Origin: RZZS01 sp964491785
GTDB taxonomy: Bacteria > Pseudomonadota > Alphaproteobacteria > Micavibrionales > Micavibrionaceae
Assembly (NCBI GenBank): GCA_964491785.1
Contig: CAZBGS010000002.1
Coordinates: 340,637 to 404,636 of the forward strand
Reading direction: 5' to 3'
DNA length: 64,000 nt
In this document: positions 17,106-24,753 of the stretch, piece by piece
Position numbering within the stretch: the first letter of the stretch is position 1
How the letters are laid out: each line of letters starts with the position of its first letter
Program-made: the position numbers and the translations under genes
The notes under the pieces: generated by a model
The model's input: the letters and a program-made list of their open reading frames with translations, nothing else
Databases searched by the model: none
What the model was told of the DNA's origin: nothing

Positions 17106-17953
17106 GAGTCGTCCTTTCCTGCGAGAATTCCGGCCAGCAGGCTGGCAAAGACGGCCCTGTATTCGGGCAACGCCCCGGTGATCGGAATTCCGTTCGCACC
17201 GGCACTGGCAATTCTTCTGTCGTCAGGTATTCGCGCAAGTATCCCGATGCTTTCGGCCTCGCAATAACGATCAAGGCAGTCCTGACCGGCTTCATCGCGG
17301 TTTACCACTACGCCGAAAGGTATTTTCATCTCCCGCACCAGATCGACGGCAAGCCTGAGATCGTTCAGGCCAAAAGGGGTCGGCTCGCTGACCAGCACGA
17401 CGAAGTCCGTATCCTGAAGCGTCGCGACTACCGGGCAGGAAGTGCCGGGAGGGGAATCGATAATCGCAATGGAGCCGGGGCGGATTTCCTCTTTGACGTT
17501 GCGGATCACCACCGAGGCCAGCGTCATGCCGATATCGAGCTTTCCCTGAACGAGGGCAAGCCCCCCTTCGTGCGAAATCGTGACAGTGCCTGACGGCTGC
17601 GGCGTTTCGCGGATAGCCTTTTTCGGGCACGCCCTGCGGCATCCTCCGCAGCCATGGCACAGCTCGGGAAATACTACCGGCGAGGCTCCAAGGCAGGCGA
17701 TCGCCCCGAACCGGCAGAACCGGGCGCAGATATCGCATCCCTCAGCAGCCGTGCAGCGGCCCTCGATAATCTGCGGCACAAGAATGGAGACAACTCTTTC
17801 GCCGAGATTTTCGCCGGGCAGGAAAATATGGACGTTGGGCTCCTCGACGTCGCAATCGAGCAACTGCGCTCCTTCCCCGGCGCAAAGCGCGAGGCCCACG
17901 GCAATCGTGGTTTTTCCTGTTCCGCCTTTTCCCGACGCCACGGCTATTTTCAT
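17093..17953 (-). CDS. MinD/Mrp-type P-loop ATPase with inserted ferredoxin domain (copy 2)
   Basis: A 286-residue paralogue of the neighbouring ATPase. MKIAVASGKGGTGKTTIAVG is the deviant Walker A. The cluster-binding insertion has C-x6-C-x2-C-x3-C (CTAAEGCDICARFC) in the first half and CHGCGGCRRACP in the second. IAIIDSPPGTSCPV and VLVSEPTPFGLNDL are typical of the family. The two copies probably form a heterodimer, as suggested by their fixed pairing and overlapping reading frames, but that is inference. Codon choice is GC-rich. Confidence 0.9.
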   Translation of the reverse strand: MKIAVASGKGGTGKTTIAVGLALCAGEGAQLLDCDVEEPNVHIFLPGENLGERVVSILVPQIIEGRCTAAEGCDICARFCRFGAIACLGASPVVFPELCHGCGGCRRACPKKAIRETPQPSGTVTISHEGGLALVQGKLDIGMTLASVVIRNVKEEIRPGSIAIIDSPPGTSCPVVATLQDTDFVVLVSEPTPFGLNDLRLAVDLVREMKIPFGVVVNRDEAGQDCLDRYCEAESIGILARIPDDRRIASAGANGIPITGALPEYRAVFASLLAGILAGKDDSCGR

Positions 17954-18282
17954 TTTGCTTCCGGCAAGGCTCCGGCCAGGAAAAGCTCAAGAGCCTCCCT
18001 GACGCTGCCGCCTCTGAAGCTGTAAACGCGTATGCCCGCCTGCCTCAGGGCCATTGAAGCCTTGGGCCCGCATTCGCCGGTGACCACGGCATTAGCCCCG
18101 GCCCTGCTAACAGTTTCCGCGGCCTTGATTCCGGCGCCTCCGGCGGCGTCGCAGTTTTCGTTTGCGATTGCCGTGCAGTTCCCGTCCGCCGGGTCGAAGA
18201 TCAGAAAGCTGGCGCAGCGTCCGAATCTTTCGTCCATCGGCGAATCCAGCTCCCCGCCGCTCGTTGTGAATGCGATTTTCAT
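17950..18282 (-). CDS. NifX-type dinitrogenase cofactor domain protein (copy 2)
   Basis: A 110-residue single-domain protein: MKIAFTTSGGELDSPMDERFGRCASFLIFD matches the classic start of the family, with an internal glycine-rich strand NAVVTGECGPKA. It differs from the first NifX-like protein in lacking the C-terminal cysteine-histidine tail. It overlaps the ATPase gene after it and follows the DUF134 gene by three bases, so the five genes form one operon. Confidence 0.88.
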   Translation of the reverse strand: MKIAFTTSGGELDSPMDERFGRCASFLIFDPADGNCTAIANENCDAAGGAGIKAAETVSRAGANAVVTGECGPKASMALRQAGIRVYSFRGGSVREALELFLAGALPEAK

Positions 18283-18285
18283 GTT

Positions 18286-18606
18286 TTACTCCTTTTTGTC
18301 CTTTTCATTTTCATCAGAGACCATGCGAAAATCTCCGCCGCCGATTTCCAGCGCGGCGCCTTCCGCCAGGGCCTTTGCGACAGCCCTTCGTGCGCTGCCC
18401 AGAACCCGGGAGAACGTTGGCCTCGATACGCCCATCAGGCGCGCGGCCTCTTCCTGCTGCAATCGCCTGTAGTCGGCCAGCAGCAACGCCTCCCATTCCT
18501 CGTCCTTCAGCCTGACGATTTCCATCTCCCGCATCGGAATCCCCCGCGGCTTGTAAAAGCGCGTCGCGGGACTAGATCTGACCAGACGGTGCTTTCTAGG
18601 TCTCAT
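18286..18606 (-). CDS. DUF134/UPF0251 helix-turn-helix protein, probable regulator of the block
   Basis: A 106-residue DNA-binding protein. The N-terminal MRPRKHRLV, TRFYKPRGIPM, the acidic EEWEALLLADY helix and the helix-turn-helix LQQEEAARLMGVSRPTFSRVL are the full DUF134 pattern. It is the first gene of the operon. Two palindromes lie immediately upstream (18620-18670), suitable for autoregulation by a dimeric HTH protein. The start at 18606 gives the full family N-terminus. Confidence 0.9.
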   Translation of the reverse strand: MRPRKHRLVRSSPATRFYKPRGIPMREMEIVRLKDEEWEALLLADYRRLQQEEAARLMGVSRPTFSRVLGSARRAVAKALAEGAALEIGGGDFRMVSDENEKDKKE

Positions 18607-18619
18607 TTCATTAATCCGG

Positions 18620-18639
18620 TTATGAACATTTGTTCATAA
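18620..18639. promoter_or_regulatory. perfect palindrome, candidate operator of the DUF134 gene
   Basis: Arms TTATGAACA and TGTTCATAA are perfectly complementary around a TT centre. The site lies 14 to 33 bases upstream of the DUF134 start codon, on the 5' leader or promoter. Binding by the DUF134 protein is inferred from position only. Confidence 0.6.
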
Positions 18640-18641
18640 TA

Positions 18642-18670
18642 GACATGTTGCGTCATTAGGTCAACATGTC
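18642..18670. promoter_or_regulatory. second inverted repeat upstream of the DUF134 operon
   Basis: Perfect 9-base arms, GACATGTTG (18642-18650) and CAACATGTC (18662-18670), are separated by 11 bases. It starts three bases beyond the first palindrome. Each arm also contains the ACATGT palindrome. It may be a second operator or a site for another regulator. Confidence 0.5.
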
Positions 18671-18815
18671 AGTACAATATCTTCAAAACCAAGCATTTCG
18701 CTTGTCAGCTGCCGGGAACATACAATAAAATGAATACGAAATTTCAGCGCCAAGGATAGAGCGACAGCCGTTAAAATGATTGCCTAGCCATCAAGCCACA
18801 GGAGCATCTTGCCTT

Positions 18816-20360
18816 ATGCCTGTTCAAAATAAACCGGAATGCGAAACGCCTTTAACCGTCCTAAGCCGGAGGGCGCAGATATCACCGCTATGTTTTCTCT
18901 GTGTTGCAGCCATTCAACTTCTGACAATGCCATCCCTGGCCCTTGCCGCCAACGCAGGCGACGATTGCACCGCCGCCAAGGCCGACACCTGGGAAGTATC
19001 GACTTCCGACCCGAGCACCCAGATTCATTGCGACGGTTCCAAGTGGAGAGTTCTAGGCAAGTTGGACGATAGCGGCGCGCCCACCAGCCGTATCAAGCAG
19101 ACAATCACTTTCGGCGACAGCAGTTCCGTATGCGGCTCCGCTATGGAAGGGTCTATCCGCTTCAACAGCGGATCTGCCACATGGGATTTTTGCAATGGAA
19201 CGATATGGACTTCTTTTGAAAACGTCGGCGGGGATCTCTGCGTTACTCCGGTACTATGCCCGAATATCGGCGATACCTGTAACGATGGCAATGCCAACAA
19301 TAATCCTGATCCTAAATTCGCGGGCTTCATGGCATATAACGGCAGCAACACCTGCGAGCCGCTTTTTACTACACAGGCCAATCAAAGCTCCAGCACCTGG
19401 AAGACATCTACGGGTTCCAACGACATAGCCACAGACTCGCATGAAGACGGGAAAATCAACGATAATCAGATAGCAAACTCAAATACCTTTCCTGCCTTCA
19501 AGGTTTGCAAGGATCTCACCTATGGCGGTTATACCGACTGGTATCTTCCGGCAATGCAGGAACTTAATCTCTTGTATAAAAATCAAACCGCTATCGGCAG
19601 TTTTACCGCTAACTATTACGTCTCATCGAGTGAGTACACTACGATAAAATACTGGAATCTGGGATTTGATTATGGCGGCAACGATAACCAGGATAAGAAT
19701 TTGGCCGCCTATGTCCGTTGCGTGCGCAGGAATCCTGTATGCAGCAGATCCGGACTTGTCGGACATTGGAAGTTTAATGAAACCAGCGGCACTACTGCGA
19801 CCGACAGCGCGAGCGGATATAACGGCACTCTGACAAATATGGATCCAGCAACCGACTGGGTAACCGGAAAAATCTCCGGCGCACTTGATTTTGATGGTAG
19901 CAATGATTATGTTCGCGTTTCACAGATCGCGCCTTTGAATGTCTCCGTCTTCACATTTGCTGCCTGGGTCTATCAAACTGACAACTCAGGGGTTCGCGGC
20001 GTTTTCGGGGGTCAGAGCAATGGAATGCCCAACCTGGTTCTTTATAATGCTGATTTAAGGTTTGAAAAACAGGGTATTTCTACCATAGCCACCATAGATA
20101 CAAACCTTGCCTTGAATACATGGTATCATGTTGCCCTAACTTATGACGCATCGGGAAATTATGTTTTCTATTTAAATGGTTTAGTTACAGGATCAGGTAA
20201 CAGTCCCCAAACATTCACTTTTTCAGACCGGCTTATCGGCTCAAGGTACACGGGCAGCGGCTACTTTTCCGGTATGATAGATGATGCGCGTATTTATAAC
20301 CGCGTCCTTTCGCTCACCGAAATCTCCAATCTTTACAATGTCGGCACAGGTTGCCAGTGA
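18816..20360 (+). CDS. secreted DUF1566 and LamG domain protein
   Basis: A probable cell-surface or secreted protein of about 514 residues. A hydrophobic signal-like segment (LCFLCVAAIQLLTMPSLALA) precedes the mature start near residue 46. A region of cysteine-containing repeats follows (about 50-180), then a DUF1566 domain (about 190-310, with DWYLPAMQELNLLY and a closing AYVRCVRR) and a C-terminal LamG/concanavalin-like domain (about 320-514, GLVGHWKFNETSG to DDARIYNRVLSLTEI). The ATG at 18816 or the one at 18780 could be used. LamG domains bind glycans or proteins; the ligand is unknown. The second half is more AT-rich than the neighbours. Confidence 0.82.
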   Translation: MPVQNKPECETPLTVLSRRAQISPLCFLCVAAIQLLTMPSLALAANAGDDCTAAKADTWEVSTSDPSTQIHCDGSKWRVLGKLDDSGAPTSRIKQTITFGDSSSVCGSAMEGSIRFNSGSATWDFCNGTIWTSFENVGGDLCVTPVLCPNIGDTCNDGNANNNPDPKFAGFMAYNGSNTCEPLFTTQANQSSSTWKTSTGSNDIATDSHEDGKINDNQIANSNTFPAFKVCKDLTYGGYTDWYLPAMQELNLLYKNQTAIGSFTANYYVSSSEYTTIKYWNLGFDYGGNDNQDKNLAAYVRCVRRNPVCSRSGLVGHWKFNETSGTTATDSASGYNGTLTNMDPATDWVTGKISGALDFDGSNDYVRVSQIAPLNVSVFTFAAWVYQTDNSGVRGVFGGQSNGMPNLVLYNADLRFEKQGISTIATIDTNLALNTWYHVALTYDASGNYVFYLNGLVTGSGNSPQTFTFSDRLIGSRYTGSGYFSGMIDDARIYNRVLSLTEISNLYNVGTGCQ

Positions 20361-20372
20361 TAAACGAGGCCT

Positions 20373-20399
20373 CTGGCACTCGCTTTGGCATAGTGCTAA
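20373..20399. promoter_or_regulatory. CIRCE operator (HrcA-binding site) upstream of the Hsp20 operon
   Basis: Arms CTGGCACTC and TAGTGCTAA are separated by exactly nine bases. The CIRCE consensus is TTAGCACTC-N9-GAGTGCTAA; the left arm matches 7 of 9 and the right arm 8 of 9. The site lies seven bases upstream of a -35 hexamer. HrcA, the repressor that binds CIRCE, is encoded at 35908-36969. Confidence 0.85.
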
Positions 20400-20405
20400 A
20401 TCCCC

Positions 20406-20433
20406 TTGACTTTTATAAAAGCCGGACTAAAAT
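20406..20433 (+). promoter_or_regulatory. promoter of the Hsp20 operon
   Basis: TTGACT (20406-20411), preceded by a C so that it reads CTTGAC as in alphaproteobacterial heat-shock promoters, is followed after 16 bases by TAAAAT (20428-20433). The CIRCE element sits directly upstream. Whether RpoD or RpoH uses it cannot be told from the sequence. Confidence 0.55.
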
Positions 20434-20529
20434 AATATAGGAGCCTAGAGCAGGCTCTGTCGGATGCCCATTTAAGGGGTCTGGCGACATATATTGTTAT
20501 TGAACCTTGCTTAACTTTAGGAGGCAAAG

Positions 20530-21006
20530 ATGACAAATCTAATGACCATGACGCCGTTGATGCGTCAAACAGTCGGTTTCGATCGTTTTTATGATCTTTT
20601 TGAATCGCTTCTCAGCGATACCGGCGAAAACTTTGAAAACTATCCCCCTTATAATATCGAGAAGCTCGGCGAGGACGAGTACCGTGTCACCATGGCTGTG
20701 GCCGGTTTCACGATGGACGATCTCAATATCGTCCTTCAGGACGGCAAGCTGTCCGTTTCCGGGCGCGCGGCCGGGCGCGCAGACAAGGAAGAGACCGTTT
20801 ATCTGCACCGCGGCATCGCCTCCCGTTCCTTCGAGCGGGTATTCCGCCTTGCCGATTACATCAGGGTGAGGGATGCCGAACTGAAAGACGGGCTTCTTAC
20901 CATCAGTCTCCAGCGGGAAATCCCTGAAGAAAAGAAACCGCGGATGATCCCGATTCATGCTGGCGATGGCGGCAAGGCCATCGAGAGCAAGAAGCACAAG
21001 GCTTGA
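20530..21006 (+). CDS. Hsp20 small heat-shock protein (IbpA-like)
   Basis: A 158-residue ATP-independent holdase of the class A IbpA-type. The start MTNLMTMTPLMRQTVGFDRFYDLFE and NYPPYNIEKLGEDEYRVTMAVAGF belong to this subfamily. The alpha-crystallin domain covers about residues 38-130, with a C-terminal IPI motif (MIPIHAG) for oligomer assembly. The ATG has AGGAGG upstream. It is the first gene behind the CIRCE site and promoter, so heat-inducible repression by HrcA is likely. Confidence 0.94.
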   Translation: MTNLMTMTPLMRQTVGFDRFYDLFESLLSDTGENFENYPPYNIEKLGEDEYRVTMAVAGFTMDDLNIVLQDGKLSVSGRAAGRADKEETVYLHRGIASRSFERVFRLADYIRVRDAELKDGLLTISLQREIPEEKKPRMIPIHAGDGGKAIESKKHKA

Positions 21007-21088
21007 TTTGAACTTTCTTTAATGGTGCATCCGCCCGCGGCTGTGGTCGCGGGCGGGAATGAAAACTGTGAAATGAAAGGAGGAAATC

Positions 21089-21220
21089 ATGAAACCAAGA
21101 TGGACAAAAAGAATGCAGGCAGCTCTCGACAAAACACTGAGAGAGCTGAAAAGCGTGCGGAGGAGAATGGAAAAAAGAATTTCTGATACCGCCGAACCGG
21201 CACGTTCCAAAACGGTTTAG
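21089..21220 (+). CDS. tiny basic protein of 43 residues between two Hsp20 genes
   Basis: Reads MKPRWTKRMQAALDKTLREL and continues as a very basic helix (KSVRRRMEKR), ending SKTV. It has a strong AAAGGAGG ribosome site at the right spacing and sits between two Hsp20 genes, in the same orientation, with its own gap on each side. This makes translation likely although no family is recognised. It could be a nucleic-acid-binding or chaperone-associated micropeptide; that is speculation. Confidence 0.6.
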   Translation: MKPRWTKRMQAALDKTLRELKSVRRRMEKRISDTAEPARSKTV

Positions 21221-21246
21221 ACTTATGAATTCAAGGAGGGAATACC

Positions 21247-21831
21247 ATGAATCTGGAAGTAGCAAAATTTAATCCCTGGAACTGGTTCAGGGACGAGGAA
21301 GGCAGGGGCGGCAGGAGAGTGCCTGCCCATCGCCGCCCGGGCACGGGCGGCCTGCCTTCTGCCCTGCACCGGGATCCGTTTCTGGGATTCCACAGGGAAA
21401 TCGACCGGCTTTTCGACGAGATGTTCGGCGATTTCGCCCTGCCCGGCCTGTGGAGCGGCTCTTATCCGCACTCAGGCTTCGGGGCAGGCTTTACTATGCC
21501 TGTCGCCGACATCAAGGAGACCAGGGACAGTTACAAGATAACTGTCGAGATCCCCGGCGTTGATGAAGACGATGTTAAGCTGGAACTTGCAGACAACTGT
21601 CTGACCATCAGCGGCGAGAAGAAATACGAGAAGGAAGACAAGGATGAACGCTATCACAGCATCGAGCGTTCATACGGCACCTTCCGCCGCGTTCTTTCTC
21701 TGCCCGAAGACGCAAAAGAGGATGGCATTGAGGCAAGCTTCAAAAAAGGCCTGCTGAAAATCACCGTACCTCGCCGCGAAGAAGCGGAACGGCGGGAGGA
21801 CGTCAAACAGATAGAAATTAAAAAAGGCTAA
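21247..21831 (+). CDS. Hsp20 small heat-shock protein (second copy)
   Basis: A 194-residue class-P-like Hsp20. The N-terminal arm of about 75 residues has FNPWNWFRDEEG and IDRLFDEMFGDF. The alpha-crystallin domain (about 85-185) contains DSYKITVEIPGVDEDDVKLEL and the A-x-x-x-n-G-v-L type motif ASFKKGLLKITVP. It ends VKQIEIKKG. AAGGAGGG lies before the ATG. It differs clearly from the first Hsp20, so the operon encodes two divergent holdases rather than a recent duplication. A terminator follows at once. Confidence 0.95.
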   Translation: MNLEVAKFNPWNWFRDEEGRGGRRVPAHRRPGTGGLPSALHRDPFLGFHREIDRLFDEMFGDFALPGLWSGSYPHSGFGAGFTMPVADIKETRDSYKITVEIPGVDEDDVKLELADNCLTISGEKKYEKEDKDERYHSIERSYGTFRRVLSLPEDAKEDGIEASFKKGLLKITVPRREEAERREDVKQIEIKKG

Positions 21832-21848
21832 AATCTTTTGCCGAATTT

Positions 21849-21876
21849 CCCCCTCCTGCCAAGGAGGGGGTTTTTT
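21849..21876 (+). terminator. Rho-independent terminator of the Hsp20 operon
   Basis: A GC-rich nine-base stem (CCCCCTCCT with AGGAGGGGG, loop GCCA) is followed by six T residues. It overlaps the 3' end of the convergent LapG-type gene by two bases. Confidence 0.88.
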
Positions 21877-22840
21877 ATTGCGCGGCAGTGGCGACGATTG
21901 TCGGCTTGTTCGCGGTATGCAGCCACCATGCCTGACGGTTGATCGAGAAGATCGGCTTGTAGCGATTGACCTTGTCTGCCCTTTTGACCTTGCCCGTCTG
22001 GTTGTCGAGCACCATCGGGCCTTCGTCGGAATAGGCGATCAGTATCGCGTGGGGAATATCCTTTACCTTGTCATGCACTATCGCTAGGCGAAGCCGCTCT
22101 TCCGGGACGCCCAGAAGCCGGAGGGCGGTATATTTCGCGATCGCAAAGTCCTCGCAGTCGCCGCCGCGTTCGAAGAAGTCGACAGGATTGGCCCAGTAAT
22201 CGCTTTTGTTCCAGTTGTCGATGTCCTCTATATAGGGTTGCCTGTTAACCAGGTCGTTGACTTTCTGGAGCATGGTTCTCAGCGGAAGTTCCCGCAGCGG
22301 CACAAGCGTCGCCATCCATTCTTCCATTACCCTTTCGCCTCTGCTGCTGGCCATGACGCTATTGAAACTGTCGAACATTCCCGACCATTTGGTAAAAGGC
22401 CCGAGATTGGTCGAACGGCGTTCCGCCGAGCCGAAAAGCGGCGGGTAATAATTCACCGGCGAGATATTCGAGGCATGGGCATTCATCACCATCGAGAGCT
22501 GAACCGGAACGTCCTTGATGGTGTTGGCCCTTGCCGATTTGATGCCGCCCGCTCCGGAAAAGGTTATGAACAGGCCGAACAGAGCGGCGACGCAACGAAG
22601 CCCGATTTGCTGGGCCAGCGTGCGGTGCAGGGTTCCGGAAGTTATCAGTCTTTGCTGAAGCAGAACGTTGCCCAGTTGCTGGCAGGTCGCCTTTTGCAGG
22701 GCAAGAGCTTCTCTAAGCTGGATAGGAGTGATAACGCCGCTTTGCACCAGCAGATCGCCGAGCCTGTTTTGCTCCAGGCGCGCCATGATGCCGCTTAGTA
22801 TCCCGCTGTATTTATTGGTTATTTGAGAGTTTGTAACCAC
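21875..22840 (-). CDS. MshEN-like domain fused to a LapG-type cysteine protease
   Basis: A 321-residue fusion. Residues 26-49 and 55-78 are two 24-residue motifs of the MshEN type (R/Q-L-G start, L at the expected places, closing Q) separated by the standard five-residue spacer. A membrane segment follows (about 83-99, VAALFGLFITFSGAGGI). The C-terminal bacterial transglutaminase-like protease domain has Cys229 (GGDCEDFAIAKY), His264 (IPHAILIAY) and Asp279 (VLDNQTG), as in LapG. MshEN domains bind c-di-GMP and LapG cleaves surface adhesins. The layout suggests a cytoplasmic sensor and a periplasmic protease in one chain. The GTG at 22840 or the ATG at 22786 may be the start. Confidence 0.82.
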   Translation of the reverse strand: MVTNSQITNKYSGILSGIMARLEQNRLGDLLVQSGVITPIQLREALALQKATCQQLGNVLLQQRLITSGTLHRTLAQQIGLRCVAALFGLFITFSGAGGIKSARANTIKDVPVQLSMVMNAHASNISPVNYYPPLFGSAERRSTNLGPFTKWSGMFDSFNSVMASSRGERVMEEWMATLVPLRELPLRTMLQKVNDLVNRQPYIEDIDNWNKSDYWANPVDFFERGGDCEDFAIAKYTALRLLGVPEERLRLAIVHDKVKDIPHAILIAYSDEGPMVLDNQTGKVKRADKVNRYKPIFSINRQAWWLHTANKPTIVATAAQ

Positions 22841-22979
22841 TTAATACATCTCTTCTCCCGAATATACGGAAGCCTTTCTCCTTACCTCCATTAAAAACCA
22901 GAAAGATTGACGAATTCTAAACAAGCGCGATAAAAATCATTTAATTCGTATATTTTCCAACTGCGGAGTAAAAACGGTT

Positions 22980-24485
22980 ATGGCTTTGAATACCGGCAGT
23001 AAATCAGGAACGACGCTTGCAGGCAGGGTCGCGGCAATGAGCGGGGCCGGAGTTCTTGTCGCGGGCGATATCATGCTCGACACTTTCATTTACGGCGAGG
23101 TCGAAAGGATTTCTCCGGAAAGTCCGGTTCCGGTTTTGCTGGTTCGCAAGCAGAACGTCATGCTTGGCGGCGCCGGAAACGTTCTCGCCAATCTTCGCGG
23201 TCTGGGAGCTGCGGCTTCTCTGGCAACTGTAACCGGAACCGATTCCACCGCCGCGCAGGTAAAAAACCTTACCGAAGCCCTTCATGTTGATACACGCGGA
23301 ATAATTGGCGATGGCACCCGCCCGACAACGGTAAAGACCCGCTACCTCGCCGGTCATCAGCAACTGCTTCGCACTGACGAAGAAAGCAGCAAGCCTGTGG
23401 ACAGGGAGATAGAGGACAGATTAATTGAAGCCGCTTCCGGCCTGATGGAACAGGCAAAGGTAGTTATTCTCTCCGATTACGGCAAGGGCCTGCTGACTGC
23501 GCGGACAATAAGGGAAATTATCGAAGAGGCCCTGCTGCGGGATCTGATGGTGCTGGTGGATCCGAAAGGACGTGATTACAGGAAATACCAGGGCGCGAGC
23601 CTTGTCACACCGAACCGCAAGGAGCTTGCCGAGGCGACCGGGATGCCGGTATCGACCGACGATGAGATAGTCGCTGCCGCAAGGTTCCTGATCAGGGAAG
23701 CTGGTATCAGGGCGGTGCTTGCCACCAGATCGCAGGAAGGAATGAGCCTGATCGAAGACGGCGCGGAGCCTTTGCACATCGCAACCGAGGCCCGCGAGGT
23801 CTTCGATGTTTCCGGCGCGGGCGACACCGTAGTCGCAACCATGGCCGCAGCTCTGGCCGCTGGTGCCGGTTTGCACGAGGCCGCGGTTCTGGCCAACAAG
23901 GCGGCGGGAATAGTCGTCGGCAAGGTCGGCACCGCTCCGGTTTCCGCCAGCGAACTTGCCGGTCTGCTGGAAACCGGCGAAACTGGCCGGGCGGGCGGCG
24001 ACAGTAGAATTTGCGGCTGGAAGCAGGCAAGGGAAACAGTGGAACGCTGGCAGGCCAAAGGGCTTAAAGTCGGCTTTACCAATGGCTGCTTTGACATCAT
24101 GCACGCCGGACATGTCATCTATCTCGAAGAGGCGAGGCGAAGATGCGACAGACTGATCCTGGGCCTTAACTCCGACGCTTCGGTAAAGCGTCTCAAGGGC
24201 AGCAGCAGGCCGGTAAACGACGAACTGGCGAGAGCCACCGTTGTTTCTGCTCTGGAAGCCGTGGATCTGGTGGTCTTGTTCGGCGATGAAGAGACTGAAA
24301 AGGACATGCCGGTAAGATTACTGGAAACCCTGCGCCCCGACATCCATTTCAAGGGCGGCGATTACCGGATCGAACAACTGCCCGAAGCTGCGACAGTCAT
24401 GTCCTATGGCGGCAAGGTGGAGATAATGCCCCTGCTGGAGGGCAAAAGCACCACCTTAATCATTGAAAAGATGAAGGAGGGATAG
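22980..24485 (+). CDS. hldE: bifunctional heptose-7-phosphate kinase/heptose-1-phosphate adenylyltransferase
   Basis: Makes ADP-heptose for the LPS inner core. The N-terminal ribokinase-like domain (about 1-330) has VAGDIMLDTFIYGEVERISPE split over its start, GGAGNVLANL and the catalytic DVSGAGDT. The C-terminal nucleotidyltransferase domain (about 350-500) has GFTNGCFDIMHAGHVIYL with the HxGH motif, and LNSDASVKRLKG. The fusion is complete at 501 residues. A terminator follows. The bacterium is therefore likely to have a heptose-containing LPS core. Confidence 0.96.
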   Translation: MALNTGSKSGTTLAGRVAAMSGAGVLVAGDIMLDTFIYGEVERISPESPVPVLLVRKQNVMLGGAGNVLANLRGLGAAASLATVTGTDSTAAQVKNLTEALHVDTRGIIGDGTRPTTVKTRYLAGHQQLLRTDEESSKPVDREIEDRLIEAASGLMEQAKVVILSDYGKGLLTARTIREIIEEALLRDLMVLVDPKGRDYRKYQGASLVTPNRKELAEATGMPVSTDDEIVAAARFLIREAGIRAVLATRSQEGMSLIEDGAEPLHIATEAREVFDVSGAGDTVVATMAAALAAGAGLHEAAVLANKAAGIVVGKVGTAPVSASELAGLLETGETGRAGGDSRICGWKQARETVERWQAKGLKVGFTNGCFDIMHAGHVIYLEEARRRCDRLILGLNSDASVKRLKGSSRPVNDELARATVVSALEAVDLVVLFGDEETEKDMPVRLLETLRPDIHFKGGDYRIEQLPEAATVMSYGGKVEIMPLLEGKSTTLIIEKMKEG

Positions 24486-24531
24486 TCCCTTATTTAATTT
24501 TAGTCCTTATCCTGCTATACTTTTCAATGGA

Positions 24532-24556
24532 AGCGCGACAGGTACGCGCTTTTTTT
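24532..24556 (+). terminator. Rho-independent terminator after hldE
   Basis: Six-base stem AGCGCG/CGCGCT with a seven-base loop, followed by a run of T residues. It ends the hldE transcript. Confidence 0.8.
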
Positions 24557-24576
24557 GCGTGAAAATTGCCGGGCCC

Positions 24577-24593
24577 GGCCCGATATTCGGGCC
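24577..24593. other. GC-rich hairpin without T tract
   Basis: GGCCCG-ATATT-CGGGCC forms a strong stem-loop, embedded in two overlapping copies of CGGGCCCG. No T run follows, so it is not a standard terminator. The rest of the 24600-24753 gap is AT-rich and shows no convincing site. Confidence 0.35.
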
Positions 24594-24753
24594 CGATTCT
24601 GGCGGGGCGGCAGCTTAATCAGTGAAAAAGGCGTTCACAAGTTTTTAGTCGCACTATACCTGCACATATATAGTTGATATTCTTGTTTTTGCCCTTAGAC
24701 TGGGTGTTACGTTTTGCCTAATGGCTCCAATTCAGGACAGCTGGTGATTTCCG

